NCBI GenBank assembly: GCA_003281255.1
Contig: QCCL01000003.1
Span: forward strand, 57,277 to 121,276
Length of the DNA stretch: 64,000 nt
Direction: 5' to 3'
Source: Prochlorococcus sp. AG-347-L02
GTDB taxonomy: Bacteria; Cyanobacteriota; Cyanobacteriia; PCC-6307; Cyanobiaceae
A model generated the notes under the pieces. The model saw nothing but the letters and a program-made list of their open reading frames with translations. It was not told where the DNA came from and ran no database searches. A program made the translations under genes and the position numbers. Every line of letters starts with the position of its first letter. Within the stretch, counting starts at the first letter, position 1. Positions 7,928 through 17,155 of this stretch are shown here, in pieces.

Positions 7928-8941
7928 TTAAACTATAAAAAAAATTAAGACAAAAATTATTATCCATAAAAATTGTAATTTCAAAATTAATTGACAAATT
8001 AAGTTGATTTTTTCTTCAGTGCAATTATCTCCAGCCGCATTTATTATTGGCTTTTCAATAATTTCATTCTTATATTTACTTTTACCTCCCAATTTAATAC
8101 CTGAAATATAGGCAAATATAGCTTCTGAAATCCCAGCATTAGGCGAATCATATTTTTTACCATCAAGATAACTTTTTTTTATGATTGATCCATACTCTTT
8201 AACTTTGTGACTAACTAAAGGCAATGAGATTAAAACTAATCTTGAAGGTATAAACGTAAAAATATCTTCGATTTTTGCACTAAAAAAACCTAAATATCTA
8301 AAGTAATCAAATTTGTAACCTATCATTGAATCTAAAGTACTAATGGCTTTATAAGAAAAACCAAGTGACAAAGGTCCTGGAAGAAAAATTGAAAACTTCA
8401 TAAAAATAATTCCAATAAAAATCCAAAATAATGGCCCAAATATTCCATCAACAGAATTTTCAGTAAGACTCTCAGTACTTGATCTCAAGAGATGTTCTAT
8501 AGAAGATGACCTTACATCTCTACTTACTATTCTTTGAACTTTCTCTTTAATTATTCTTTCATTTTCGTTATTAACTTCTTTGCGTTTTATTAGCTCTGCA
8601 ATCTCTTTCACACTTGAAATAAGTCCCTTAGTTGCAAAACAACTTGAAAGTCCAAAAAAAATTAACAATCCAACAAAAAAATGATTTCTTGATTGCACGT
8701 AACTGATTTCTATCAATTTTCCTAAACCAAAACTCATTCCAATAGTGGATGCAGTAACGATGAAACCGCCCCAAAACAATATATTTTTATTTTCTCCAAA
8801 ATTATTTATGAGGAAATCAGATATTTTTTTTATATAAAAACCAACTACTTGAACAGGGTGGATTAAGAATCTTGGATCGCCGATCAATAAGTCAAAACCA
8901 ATCGATCCAAGAAATATTAAAAATAAATTTATTTCAGCCAA
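7928..8941 (-). CDS. cobD: Adenosylcobinamide-phosphate synthase (CobD/CbiB)
   Basis: This 337-residue membrane protein of the CbiB/CobD family attaches the aminopropanol arm to adenosylcobyric acid in cobalamin synthesis. The diagnostic N-terminus [20 protein letters not shown] is present. So are SRDVRSSS, a block around [15 protein letters not shown] and [10 protein letters not shown], and a late [21 protein letters not shown]. The C-terminus is hydrophobic. Its start overlaps the end of ilvC by 13 bases, an unusual coupling of unrelated pathways that looks like streamlining. Together with cbiET at 54930 it shows that this organism makes corrinoids. Confidence 0.93.
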   Translation of the reverse strand: MAEINLFLIFLGSIGFDLLIGDPRFLIHPVQVVGFYIKKISDFLINNFGENKNILFWGGFIVTASTIGMSFGLGKLIEISYVQSRNHFFVGLLIFFGLSSCFATKGLISSVKEIAELIKRKEVNNENERIIKEKVQRIVSRDVRSSSIEHLLRSSTESLTENSVDGIFGPLFWIFIGIIFMKFSIFLPGPLSLGFSYKAISTLDSMIGYKFDYFRYLGFFSAKIEDIFTFIPSRLVLISLPLVSHKVKEYGSIIKKSYLDGKKYDSPNAGISEAIFAYISGIKLGGKSKYKNEIIEKPIINAAGDNCTEEKINLICQLILKLQFLWIIIFVLIFFIV

Positions 8942-9918
8942 CTGAACATCGAACGCAGACCTTTACCCACTTTCTCAATTGCATGTTTTGAGTTCTCCTC
9001 TCTTAATTTTGTCATTAAGGGTTTGTTTTTATCGCATTCTTCCACAAAATTCTTAGCGAAAGTTCCATCTTGAATATCCTTTAGAATTTTCTGCATTTCT
9101 TTCTTTGTATCACTATTTATAAGTCTTTTGCCACTTACGTAATCTCCATATTCTGCAGTATTTGAAATGGAATCTCTCATTTGAGATAAGCCTCCCTTCA
9201 CCATTAAATCAACAATAAGTTTAACTTCATGTAAGCATTCGAAGTAAGCAAGTTCGGGCTGATATCCTGCCTCTACAAGAGTTTCGAAGCCTGATTTGAC
9301 GAGTTCTGATAATCCCCCGCATAAAACGGCTTGTTCGCCAAATAAATCAGTTTCTGTTTCTTCTTTGAAGTTTGTTTCAAGAATCCCAGCTCTTGTTCCA
9401 CCAATCCCTTTAGCGTAAGCCATAGCAAATGATCTTGCATTTCCGGAAAAATCCTGCTCTACAGCAAACAATGCTGGAACTCCTTGACCATTCTGATATT
9501 CCCAACGAACAGTGTGTCCAGGTCCTTTTGGGGCAATCATTACAACATCCACAAAACTAGGAGGTTTGATAAGCCCAAATCTTATATTGAAGCCATGAGC
9601 AAAACTTAATATCTTTCCTTCTTTTAAGTTTGGTTCTATTTCTTTAAGGTAAACATCTTTCTGAAACTCATCTGGGAGGAGAATCATAATCCAGTCAGCT
9701 TTTTCGCAAGCTTCAGAAACACTAAATACTTGTAGACCATCGCTAATAGCTTTGCTTTCAGACTTACTCCCTTTATATAACCCAACAATTACATCCATAC
9801 CGCTATCTTTGAGGTTAAGGGCATGTGCATGACCTTGTGAACCATATCCAATAATTGCTATTGTTTTATTATTTAGAAGACTTAGATCTGCATCTGTGTC
9901 GTAAAAGAGTTGGGTCAT
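8929..9918 (-). CDS. ilvC: Ketol-acid reductoisomerase (class I)
   Basis: This 329-residue enzyme converts acetolactate or acetohydroxybutyrate to the dihydroxy acid in valine/isoleucine synthesis. It shows the Rossmann motif [13 protein letters not shown] near the N-terminus, and the conserved [15 protein letters not shown]. The metal-binding C-terminal domain has [15 protein letters not shown] and [14 protein letters not shown]. Length and domain order are those of the short class I enzyme. A 109-base leader separates it from clpP, so it probably has its own promoter, with cobD translated behind it. Confidence 0.97.
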   Translation of the reverse strand: MTQLFYDTDADLSLLNNKTIAIIGYGSQGHAHALNLKDSGMDVIVGLYKGSKSESKAISDGLQVFSVSEACEKADWIMILLPDEFQKDVYLKEIEPNLKEGKILSFAHGFNIRFGLIKPPSFVDVVMIAPKGPGHTVRWEYQNGQGVPALFAVEQDFSGNARSFAMAYAKGIGGTRAGILETNFKEETETDLFGEQAVLCGGLSELVKSGFETLVEAGYQPELAYFECLHEVKLIVDLMVKGGLSQMRDSISNTAEYGDYVSGKRLINSDTKKEMQKILKDIQDGTFAKNFVEECDKNKPLMTKLREENSKHAIEKVGKGLRSMFSWLK

Positions 9919-10027
9919 TAGGTGTAGTTTCTTTACATTTGATAATTATTATTTTAGGCAATAAGGTGTAAATAAACCAAAAAATTATTAATTTAAAAAT
10001 TAAAATTTAAATATTGATTTAGAAAAT

Positions 10028-10639
10028 TTAAGATTGATTTGCTTCGCTTGGATGCGTAATTACTCTATCGATTAAGCCATAATTTTTTGCTTCTTCCGCA
10101 CTTAGAAAATAATCTCTATCAGTATCCTTTTCAATTTTCTCAAATGATTGGCCTGTCATATCTGCCATAGACATATTTAACATATCTTTAATTCTTAAAA
10201 TTTCCTTAGCTTCTATTTCAATATCACTTGCTTGGCGTTGAGATGTTCCTCCTAAGGGTTGATGAATCATTATTCTGCTATGAGGCAAAGCAACTCTTTT
10301 GCCTTTTGTGCCAGCGGCCAATAGAAACGCTCCCATGGAGGCTGCGAGGCCTACGCATATGGTTACTACATCACTTTTTACGTACTTAATAGTGTCATAT
10401 ATAGCTAAGCCAGCAGTTACTGATCCTCCTGGGCTATTTATATACAGATAGATAGGTTTGGAATTATCATCAGAATCTAAATAAAGCATTTGTGCAACAA
10501 GGCTATTAGCAATACCATCATTCACTTCTTGTCCAAGAAAAAGAATTCTTTCAACACCTAGTCTTGTATATATGTCAACCCATCTTTCGTATTGACTTCC
10601 TGGAAGTCTGTAGGGCACGCTTGGAGTTCCTATTGGCAT
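10028..10639 (-). CDS. clpP: ATP-dependent Clp protease proteolytic subunit
   Basis: This 203-residue serine protease subunit has an intact triad: S101 in [12 protein letters not shown]126 in MIHQPLGG and D176 in [17 protein letters not shown] is the oxyanion-side loop. Cyanobacteria have several ClpP paralogues. The position directly downstream (24 bases) of the catalytically dead clpR gene identifies this one as the ClpP3-type partner of the ClpP3/R core known from Synechococcus. That core works with the ClpC chaperone and is essential there. Confidence 0.96.
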   Translation of the reverse strand: MPIGTPSVPYRLPGSQYERWVDIYTRLGVERILFLGQEVNDGIANSLVAQMLYLDSDDNSKPIYLYINSPGGSVTAGLAIYDTIKYVKSDVVTICVGLAASMGAFLLAAGTKGKRVALPHSRIMIHQPLGGTSQRQASDIEIEAKEILRIKDMLNMSMADMTGQSFEKIEKDTDRDYFLSAEEAKNYGLIDRVITHPSEANQS

Positions 10640-10663
10640 GATTTTAAAATTGTTTTGTGAGTG

Positions 10664-11335
10664 TCAAATTTTATTTGGTAGATCTTTTTGACTTAAGAGT
10701 ATTCTATCGATAACTCCATAATCTAGTGCTTCTTGGGGGTTGAGATAACTCATCCTGTCAGAGTCTTTTGAGAGTTCTTCAATAGTCTTTCCAGTATTAC
10801 GAGATAAAATCTCTAGCATTGATTTTTTATTTTTCAAAACTTCCTCAGCTCTGATTTGGATATCAGTTGCTTGGCCTCTTGCCCCGCTTATAGGTTGATG
10901 CAAAACAATAGAAGCATGAGGAAGAGCGGCTCTTTGCCCCTTAGTGCCAGATGAAAGGATAACTGCAGCAGTCCCCATTGCTTGTCCGATACATATTGTG
11001 TGTACTGGAGGCTTAATGTAGCTTATTGTATCGCAGATAGCAAAAGCTTCTGTTTCAAAACCAACTGCGTCACCAGTGTACCAACTTGTCCCAGTTGAAT
11101 TGATATAGAAATAGATTGGTTTTTCTGGATCCTCAAACTCTAGATAAAGAAGTTGAGCAATGATTAGCTCTGTAACATCCATTCCTAGTTGTCTTTTCGC
11201 ATCATCATCTGAAAATAATGGTAAACCAAGATAAACAATTCGCTCTTTCAGCAAAAGAGAGGGGAGATCAGGTGGCGGGGTCCTCATGACGGTGTTTTCG
11301 CCGTAATAAGGAGCAGATACAGTCATTTGTATCAC
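10664..11335 (-). CDS. clpR: ClpR, inactive Clp protease subunit
   Basis: This 223-residue ClpP homologue has an N-terminal extension and the region IGQAMGTAAVILSSG, where the nucleophile serine of ClpP is replaced by glycine. The HQP histidine remains. The third triad position also appears changed (SDRMSYLNP against DRDYFLSA in ClpP). This is the hallmark of ClpR, a non-catalytic ring subunit found in cyanobacteria and plastids. It heads a two-gene clpR-clpP unit, as in other cyanobacteria. The insert TGTSWYTGDAVGFETEAF, near the active-site loop, is typical of ClpR. Confidence 0.95.
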   Translation of the reverse strand: MIQMTVSAPYYGENTVMRTPPPDLPSLLLKERIVYLGLPLFSDDDAKRQLGMDVTELIIAQLLYLEFEDPEKPIYFYINSTGTSWYTGDAVGFETEAFAICDTISYIKPPVHTICIGQAMGTAAVILSSGTKGQRAALPHASIVLHQPISGARGQATDIQIRAEEVLKNKKSMLEILSRNTGKTIEELSKDSDRMSYLNPQEALDYGVIDRILLSQKDLPNKI

Positions 11336-11366
11336 AAAATTAATAATGAACTGATTCTAGCTAGAT

Positions 11367-12476
11367 TTAGCCCTGTGTCGCTGGTGATTTAAAAGATTTG
11401 TTTGACTCAGGATTATTTATTAGTTTTCCAAAGACCATTCTTCCAGTTGGAGTTTGTAATGCTCCTGTGATAACAATATCTAATCTGCTTCCTACAAAAT
11501 TCTTTGCCTCATCAATAACAACCATTGTGCCGTCATCTAAATATCCAATGCCTTGCATTTTTTCTTTGCCTTCTCTTACGATTTTTATATTAAGTGATTC
11601 TCCTGGTTGTACTTCTGGCCTCAAGGCAATAACCAAATCACTCAAATTCATAACTTTTAATTCTTTAACTTCAGCAATCTGAGACAGATTATAATCAGCA
11701 GTAATTAAAGTTCCTGTCATATCCTCAGTAATTTTCAAGAGTTTTTCATCAACCCCATTACCTTCATACTTTGTTGGGTTTATTACAAGTCTTCTCCCAT
11801 ATAATTCTCTTAATTCTTTTAGTAACTTGAGTCCTCTTCTGCCTTTCGACCTTTTTTCATTGCTGCTTGAGTCAGCTAAAGTTTGTAATTCATCAATTAC
11901 ACTTTGAGCAACAATTAATTGCCCTTCCAATAAGCCGCAACTTAATAGGCCATTGATTCTTCCATCAATAATTACGCTAGTATCTAGAATTTTTGGACTT
12001 GCAGCAGGGAGGATGCCTTCATTGACTAGATATGCATCAGTATTGTTAGGATTAAATAATCTCAATAATGTCCTTCCATGGGTATCTGCCAACTTATAAC
12101 CAAGAACACCAAAGAAAATGTTGCTTAATATGGCTGCTAAAGGTTTTGCGAAAAAAACCTCTCTAGGGAAGGGAATTAATAATATTGGAGCAAGTAGGAG
12201 ATTCGCAACAAGTAATCCTAAAATTAACCCAACGGACCTACTTATTAGTAAGTCGGTAGGCATTGTTCTTATTTGATCAAGAAACGTCTTTCTAAGTTGA
12301 AGAAATACAAAACCCGCTGCTAATCCTACAAAAAAACCAATTATTGCTAAAACAATTCTAAAACCTTCTACATTAGATACCTGTTTGAGTATATCTACTG
12401 GCAATAAATCCACACCAAGCCAGCCTGAAGCAGCTCCAGACAATACAAATAAAATTAATACTAAGATATCGGTCAT
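11367..12476 (-). CDS. Membrane protein with PIN and TRAM domains (YacL-like)
   Basis: This 369-residue protein begins with about four transmembrane helices (residues 1-130). A PIN-type nuclease domain follows, starting at PKILDTSVIIDGRI and showing further acidic positions (QSVIDELQTLAD, LITADYNLSQIA). The C-terminal TRAM-like RNA-binding domain has GESLNIKIVREGKE and GIGYLDDGTMVVIDEA. The architecture is that of the YacL family of membrane-anchored PIN-TRAM proteins, and a ribonuclease role is inferred from the family. It is followed by clpR 31 bases on and is divergent from hemW across 96 bases. Confidence 0.9.
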   Translation of the reverse strand: MTDILVLILFVLSGAASGWLGVDLLPVDILKQVSNVEGFRIVLAIIGFFVGLAAGFVFLQLRKTFLDQIRTMPTDLLISRSVGLILGLLVANLLLAPILLIPFPREVFFAKPLAAILSNIFFGVLGYKLADTHGRTLLRLFNPNNTDAYLVNEGILPAASPKILDTSVIIDGRINGLLSCGLLEGQLIVAQSVIDELQTLADSSSNEKRSKGRRGLKLLKELRELYGRRLVINPTKYEGNGVDEKLLKITEDMTGTLITADYNLSQIAEVKELKVMNLSDLVIALRPEVQPGESLNIKIVREGKEKMQGIGYLDDGTMVVIDEAKNFVGSRLDIVITGALQTPTGRMVFGKLINNPESNKSFKSPATQG

Positions 12477-12572
12477 ATCTATAATCTACTAGGATTTATT
12501 AATTGAGTAAATAAGGATTTTGTTTTTTTCGATCCTTAATACTTTTTTGGAGCTTAAAAATGAATTTAGATT

Positions 12573-13796
12573 ATGAATAAGTTTCCAAGAAGTGCTTATG
12601 TGCACATTCCTTTTTGCCACAGAAGGTGTTTTTATTGTGATTTTGCAGTTATTCCACTAGGAGACAAAGTTCAAACTTTAAAAGGTTATGGAAGCAAAAC
12701 TGTTCAAGAGTATTTGCAATTTTTATATAAAGAAATATTGTCAATTGAGCATAAATCACCCCTATCGACAATTTATGTAGGAGGTGGTACACCATCAATT
12801 TTAGATCCTATACAAATCAAGGAACTAATTGATCTTTTTAGAGAAAATTATGGAATTGACTATGGTGCTGAAATCACTATGGAGATTGATCCAGCTAGTT
12901 TTACTCAAGATGATCTCTTTGGATTCATTAATGCTGGGATAAATAGATTTAGTCTCGGAGTACAAAGTTTTAATAATCAGATACTTCAAAAGTCGGGAAG
13001 GCGTCATTTAAAAGAAGATGCAGAAAAATCTTGCTTATGGTTGAAGAAAGAATATGATTCTGGGTTAATAAAAAGCTGGAGTTTAGACTTAATTCAAAAC
13101 TTACCATTTAGTGGATTTAAAGAATGGCAAGATGACTTAAAAAAAGCAATAACATTTTCACCACCGCACCTATCTATTTACGATTTAAATATTGAAAATG
13201 GCACTGTTTTTAAAAAATTAATTAATTTAGGCAAATTAAAACTCCCAAGTGATGAAGAAGCTTTTAGAAATAGTGAATCAACCCATTTAATTTTAAAAAA
13301 CTCAGGGTATTCAAGATATGAAATCTCAAACTATTGCCTTCCTAGACATCAATCGAGACATAATAGAGTTTATTGGAGTGGTTTAGGCTGGTGGAGTTTT
13401 GGTCAAGGTTCCACAAGTTCACCTTGGGGGGAAAAGTTAACTAGACCAAGATTTAGTAAAGAATATAAAGAATGGGTAACTAGACAATACGAATTTAATT
13501 TAGATTCATCTCTAACTAATAAGGAGTTTTTCTATAAAGAACTTGATGAGAAAATAATGTTGGGATTAAGACTCAAAGAGGGTTTAGATATCAAAGAAGT
13601 GTTTAAAGAACAAAACTGGGAAAACAAAAAATTTGAGAGCAACTTCAGTAAATTGCTTGAAGAATGGGAAAGGTTTCTTGAAAGTGGACTATTAGTAAGA
13701 AATGGGAATAGATTCTTTTTAAGTGAGCCTAATGGCATGGAACTAAGCAATCAAGTTCTTGTTTCTATGTTTAAGTGGTGGGATGAAATTAATTAA
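12573..13796 (+). CDS. hemW: HemW-like radical SAM protein
   Basis: This 407-residue radical-SAM protein has its 4Fe-4S cysteines at C15, C19 and C22 (FCHRRCFYCDF). The glycine-rich SAM motif YVGGGTPS and EIDPASFT, NRFSLGVQSF follow. The residue after the cluster is Phe rather than the extra Cys of true HemN, which points to HemW, a haem-binding or haem-chaperone protein often misannotated as coproporphyrinogen oxidase. The C-terminal HemN-type domain is present (MLGLRLKEGLD). Its last 8 bases overlap the end of panB on the other strand. Confidence 0.9.
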   Translation: MNKFPRSAYVHIPFCHRRCFYCDFAVIPLGDKVQTLKGYGSKTVQEYLQFLYKEILSIEHKSPLSTIYVGGGTPSILDPIQIKELIDLFRENYGIDYGAEITMEIDPASFTQDDLFGFINAGINRFSLGVQSFNNQILQKSGRRHLKEDAEKSCLWLKKEYDSGLIKSWSLDLIQNLPFSGFKEWQDDLKKAITFSPPHLSIYDLNIENGTVFKKLINLGKLKLPSDEEAFRNSESTHLILKNSGYSRYEISNYCLPRHQSRHNRVYWSGLGWWSFGQGSTSSPWGEKLTRPRFSKEYKEWVTRQYEFNLDSSLTNKEFFYKELDEKIMLGLRLKEGLDIKEVFKEQNWENKKFESNFSKLLEEWERFLESGLLVRNGNRFFLSEPNGMELSNQVLVSMFKWWDEIN

Positions 13797-14562
13797 GTCT
13801 TTCAGAGTCTACCCATTCTTTTAATTTATCCTTAAATAATTTCTTTCCTTGGATAATTGGTTGGCAAAATGGTGGTTGATCATCGTTGAGGCCTAACAAA
13901 TCTGCAGTAACTCTTACTTGCCCATCGCAATAATTACCTGCCCCGATACCAATTGTGGGAATTGTTAAAGAATTCTGTATTTCTTTAGCAAGCAAATCAG
14001 GAATATGTTCAAGAACTATTGAAAAACATCCTAATTCTTCAAGAATTGAAGCCTCTTTCTTTATTTTTTCTTGGCTTGCTAAGCTTTCCCCTTGTTTTCT
14101 TAATCCAATACTTAGGTAGCTTTGTGGTGTAAGACCTATGTGACCCATAACAGGAATTCCCATTCTTATTAATCTAGAAATAACTTTTTGTATTTCTGGT
14201 TCAGCTCCTTCCACTTTGACAGCTTTTGCATAAGTGCTCTGAATGATTTTCCCTGCATACTCAACAGCTTTATCCTCACCACATTGATAAGTTAAAAAAG
14301 GCATATCTGAGACGATTAAAGGTTGTTCCTCAATTTTCTTCTTAAACCCTCTTGTAACAGCATTAGTATGATAGATTATGTTTTCTAAAGTTAATGGCAA
14401 TGTCGATTTGTGACCTAAGCAGACCATTGCTAATGAATCTCCTACTAGTACGAGATCAACATTTGCATGTTCTGCAATAGATCCTGATATGGAGTCCCAT
14501 GCTGTAAGTGCAATGATTTTGCGAGATTTTTTTTTATAGTTAACCAGATCTGAAGGTAACAT
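13789..14562 (-). CDS. panB: 3-methyl-2-oxobutanoate hydroxymethyltransferase
   Basis: This 257-residue TIM-barrel enzyme makes ketopantoate, the first committed step of pantothenate and CoA synthesis. Conserved motifs are IALTAWDSISGSIAEHA, VLVGDSLAMV (metal-binding Asp), HIGLTPQS, and SIVLEHIP with the catalytic-side Glu. IGIGAGNYCDGQVRV and DLLGLNDDQPPF complete the set. It is a single gene, divergent from the SRP RNA gene 48 bases away. Confidence 0.96.
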   Translation of the reverse strand: MLPSDLVNYKKKSRKIIALTAWDSISGSIAEHANVDLVLVGDSLAMVCLGHKSTLPLTLENIIYHTNAVTRGFKKKIEEQPLIVSDMPFLTYQCGEDKAVEYAGKIIQSTYAKAVKVEGAEPEIQKVISRLIRMGIPVMGHIGLTPQSYLSIGLRKQGESLASQEKIKKEASILEELGCFSIVLEHIPDLLAKEIQNSLTIPTIGIGAGNYCDGQVRVTADLLGLNDDQPPFCQPIIQGKKLFKDKLKEWVDSERLN

Positions 14563-14609
14563 AATAAATTTATGTATCTTTTTTAATCAAGAATTGCTAA
14601 GATAATTCT

Positions 14610-14703
14610 GACTCGGCCTTTCGCGGTTTTAACGCCTAAACCTGGTCAGGACCGGAAGGTAGCAGCCACAAGGGATGCTTGAGGCAGGCGAGATATCCGA
14701 GTC
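14610..14703 (+). ncRNA. ffs: Signal recognition particle 4.5S RNA (small bacterial type)
   Basis: The ends GACTCGG (14610-14616) and CCGAGTC (14697-14703) pair perfectly. The tip of the hairpin carries the universal SRP domain IV signature, GGTCAGGACCGGAAGGTAGC, with the GGAA tetraloop and the asymmetric loop that binds the Ffh M domain. The ~94-base length is that of the short bacterial form. It lies between panB and ftsZ. Its protein partner Ffh is at 41291. Confidence 0.96.
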
Positions 14704-14718
14704 ACTCTATTTTACCTT

Positions 14719-15834
14719 TTAACTTAAATCTTTTTTATTTTGTCTTAATCTCAAAAATTCAGGAATGCTAGCTCCTGCTTCTTTATTATCGGAAAAATTA
14801 TACAAAGGTTGATTAGATAATCTGTTTTTAATTCTTTGCTGGTTTAATGGTTGGGTTGTTTCAAACCCTGTAGCAATTACAGTAACTTGTATTTCCCCTT
14901 CCATTGCCTCATCAACCACTGCACCAACAATAATATTTGCTTCTTGATCAACAACATCATAAATAATTTCAGATGCGGAGGTCATGTCTTCTAAAGTCAT
15001 GTCTTTGCCACCAGTAATATTTATAACGCAGCCTTTAGCTCCATCAATTCTAGCTGCTTCTAATAAAGGACTATTCATTGCTGCCTGTGCTGCCTCTATA
15101 GCTCTCGATCTTCCTGAACCTATACCTATTCCGAGGAGAGCAGTGCCTGCTTCCGTCATAACTGATCTTACGTCTGCAAAATCAACATTAACTAATCCTG
15201 GGCAAGTAATTATGTCACTAATGCCTTTGACGCCCATCCTTAGAACATCGTCAGCATTCCTAAATGCTTCTTGAAGGGGAGCCCCTGCTATCACGTCTTT
15301 TAACCGGTCATTTGGGATAACTATAAGAGTATCAACGTTTTCAGCTAGTCTTGCGATCCCCTCCTCTGCTTGACGCATTCTTCTTTTCCCTTCAAAAGAG
15401 AATGGTTTGGTTACTATACCTACTGTTAGAGCTCCACTTTGTTTTGCTACTTCTGCAACAACGGGAGCTGCACCAGTACCAGTTCCTCCACCCATCCCAG
15501 CGGCTATAAAAACTAGATCAGATCCCTCTAAAGCTTGTTGAAGCTCTTCTTTGGATTCTTCGGCTGCTTTTTGACCAATACTTGGATTCCCACCTGCACC
15601 TAAACCTCTAGTAAGATTTTGTCCAAGTTGAACCCTACTCTCTGCAGAAGATTGTAGTAGGGCTTGTGCATCGGTATTGAGGACTCTAAATGAAACACCT
15701 TCTAAATCACTATTTATCATTCTGTTGACTGCATTACTGCCACCACCACCTACACCAATAACTTCAATTTTGGCGTTTTGGCTTGGAAGGATTTCTCTCG
15801 ATTGATCAAAGTTTGGATTGTTACCGAAGCTCAT
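14719..15834 (-). CDS. ftsZ: Cell division protein FtsZ
   Basis: This 371-residue tubulin-like GTPase forms the division ring. The N-terminal nucleotide-binding segment [14 protein letters not shown] and the tubulin signature [17 protein letters not shown] are intact, and the T7-loop region [11 protein letters not shown] is present. The short C-terminal tail ([14 protein letters not shown]) is the conserved peptide that binds anchoring proteins, such as ZipN, encoded at 39138. The gene has a 178-base leader after ftsQ, which fits its having its own promoter as well as readthrough. Confidence 0.98.
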   Translation of the reverse strand: MSFGNNPNFDQSREILPSQNAKIEVIGVGGGGSNAVNRMINSDLEGVSFRVLNTDAQALLQSSAESRVQLGQNLTRGLGAGGNPSIGQKAAEESKEELQQALEGSDLVFIAAGMGGGTGTGAAPVVAEVAKQSGALTVGIVTKPFSFEGKRRMRQAEEGIARLAENVDTLIVIPNDRLKDVIAGAPLQEAFRNADDVLRMGVKGISDIITCPGLVNVDFADVRSVMTEAGTALLGIGIGSGRSRAIEAAQAAMNSPLLEAARIDGAKGCVINITGGKDMTLEDMTSASEIIYDVVDQEANIIVGAVVDEAMEGEIQVTVIATGFETTQPLNQQRIKNRLSNQPLYNFSDNKEAGASIPEFLRLRQNKKDLS

Positions 15835-16012
15835 CTCTTAATAGGAATCTAATATTAATATTGGGTGCATTATGAACTTACTGAGGTCATCTGTAGGAAT
15901 TTGTTGAGGAAAATCCTAAAAATATTTATTTATTAAATATTTTGTTTAAATGCAAAACCCATATCAACACTACAATAATTAAAAAAAATTACTCAAAATC
16001 CTTTTTTAAATA

Positions 16013-16738
16013 TTAGGGTTTGAACACTTTTATTTTTGGTTTATCTGGATTAGTTAGATCAATATTATGTATTTTTTTTGAAAAGCTATTTTTCTTAAAT
16101 TCATATTTGAGATTATTGATTTTTTGTAATTGATAGTTGATTAAATTTGGCTTAAATCCCAAAAATATTGTTTTTAAATCTTTTTCCTCAACAGTTAGAA
16201 AGCCATCGGATGAAAAATTTATTTTAACTATCTCTAATTCATAATTCTCTATAGCGATAAAAATTTCAGATAATATTTTTTTAAATTTTTCTTGCCATCC
16301 AAAAACTTGTATGGTTAATTTATTCAAATTTTTTTCATCCACATTTTGTTTATTTATAAAAATCCCATCTTTATCAATGAAACCTAATATTTTTTCATCG
16401 TTTAATATCCTCTCACCGTAAGCTATTGGAATTCTTGCATTAAGATGAACTTTTAAACCAAAAGGAAATAATTCTCTGTTTACCGATACATTCTTGAGGG
16501 ATAAATTTTGTTTTAATTCTTTTTCTAACAAATTAGTTTTAATAAAAATTAATCGTATCGGAAAATTTAAAGATGAATTTTTTACCACATCATTCTGCGA
16601 AAATAATTCACTACCAGAAATCCTAATGTCCAAAGGATTAACTTTTTTGAGAGTTTTTATGCTTAATAAGCTCGTTAAAAATAAAAATGAAATTAGAAAA
16701 AAATAGCTTCTATTTTTGATTCGTTTTTGGTTTTTCAC
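16013..16738 (-). CDS. ftsQ: FtsQ/DivIB-type cell division protein (POTRA domain)
   Basis: This 241-residue protein has a short basic cytoplasmic end, one transmembrane helix at about residues 11-28, and a periplasmic part that starts with a POTRA-like block (IRISGSELFSQNDVVKNSS). Further motifs PFGLKVHLNARIPIAYG and LGFIDKDGIFIN fit the FtsQ beta domain. The sequence is diverged and Lys/Asn-rich, so recognition rests on topology, the POTRA pattern and position. It overlaps the upstream gene by four bases (ATGA) and precedes ftsZ, as in many bacteria. Confidence 0.82.
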   Translation of the reverse strand: MKNQKRIKNRSYFFLISFLFLTSLLSIKTLKKVNPLDIRISGSELFSQNDVVKNSSLNFPIRLIFIKTNLLEKELKQNLSLKNVSVNRELFPFGLKVHLNARIPIAYGERILNDEKILGFIDKDGIFINKQNVDEKNLNKLTIQVFGWQEKFKKILSEIFIAIENYELEIVKINFSSDGFLTVEEKDLKTIFLGFKPNLINYQLQKINNLKYEFKKNSFSKKIHNIDLTNPDKPKIKVFKP

Positions 16739-17145
16739 AAATCACATCGAGCTTTTTCCATCAGTTGATCCATCCATTCTCTCGCTTGCTCTGCATTTGA
16801 AAATGGTACATCCATCTCCTTCCCATCCCCCACTAATCTCAACCTGCACTTACCTTGAGATTCACTTGTTAGAGGAGCTTCTCCTGAAGTTAGTGCCATT
16901 AATTCAACTAATTCCAGTTTCTTTATTGTAAAACAATCTTTTTCTTCAAATTTTCCAGCTTCAAATGCGCTCCACCTTAACTCCCCATCTTTTAAGGACG
17001 CTGCACCTGAACTATCTAACTTGCATAGTTCAGAATCGCTCGCCCAACTTCTGAAAAGATTTTGCCTTCTTCTTTCTAACCATCCAAGTGCAGTTAATAA
17101 AATGAAGATTAAAAGTAATGGTAACCAAAGTAGTCCATGCAACAT
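16735..17145 (-). CDS. Membrane-anchored protein of unknown function in the division cluster
   Basis: This 136-residue protein has one N-terminal transmembrane helix (about residues 3-21), then a Glu/Ser/Lys-rich soluble domain of about 110 residues. Segments such as GELRWSAFEAGKFEEKDCF and CRLRLVGDGKEMDVPF look like beta strands of a PH-like or small barrel fold, ending in an amphipathic helix (EQAREWMDQLMEKA). I recall similar cyanobacterial hypotheticals between ddl and ftsQ but know no function. It is 10 bases after ddl and overlaps ftsQ by 4. Its codons are visibly richer in G and C than those of its neighbours. Confidence 0.8.
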   Translation of the reverse strand: MLHGLLWLPLLLIFILLTALGWLERRRQNLFRSWASDSELCKLDSSGAASLKDGELRWSAFEAGKFEEKDCFTIKKLELVELMALTSGEAPLTSESQGKCRLRLVGDGKEMDVPFSNAEQAREWMDQLMEKARCDL

Positions 17146-17155
17146 TTAATTTAAA

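Noticed and set aside
10664..11335. A second active ClpP protease
   Set aside because: Glycine replaces the nucleophile serine, as in ClpR.
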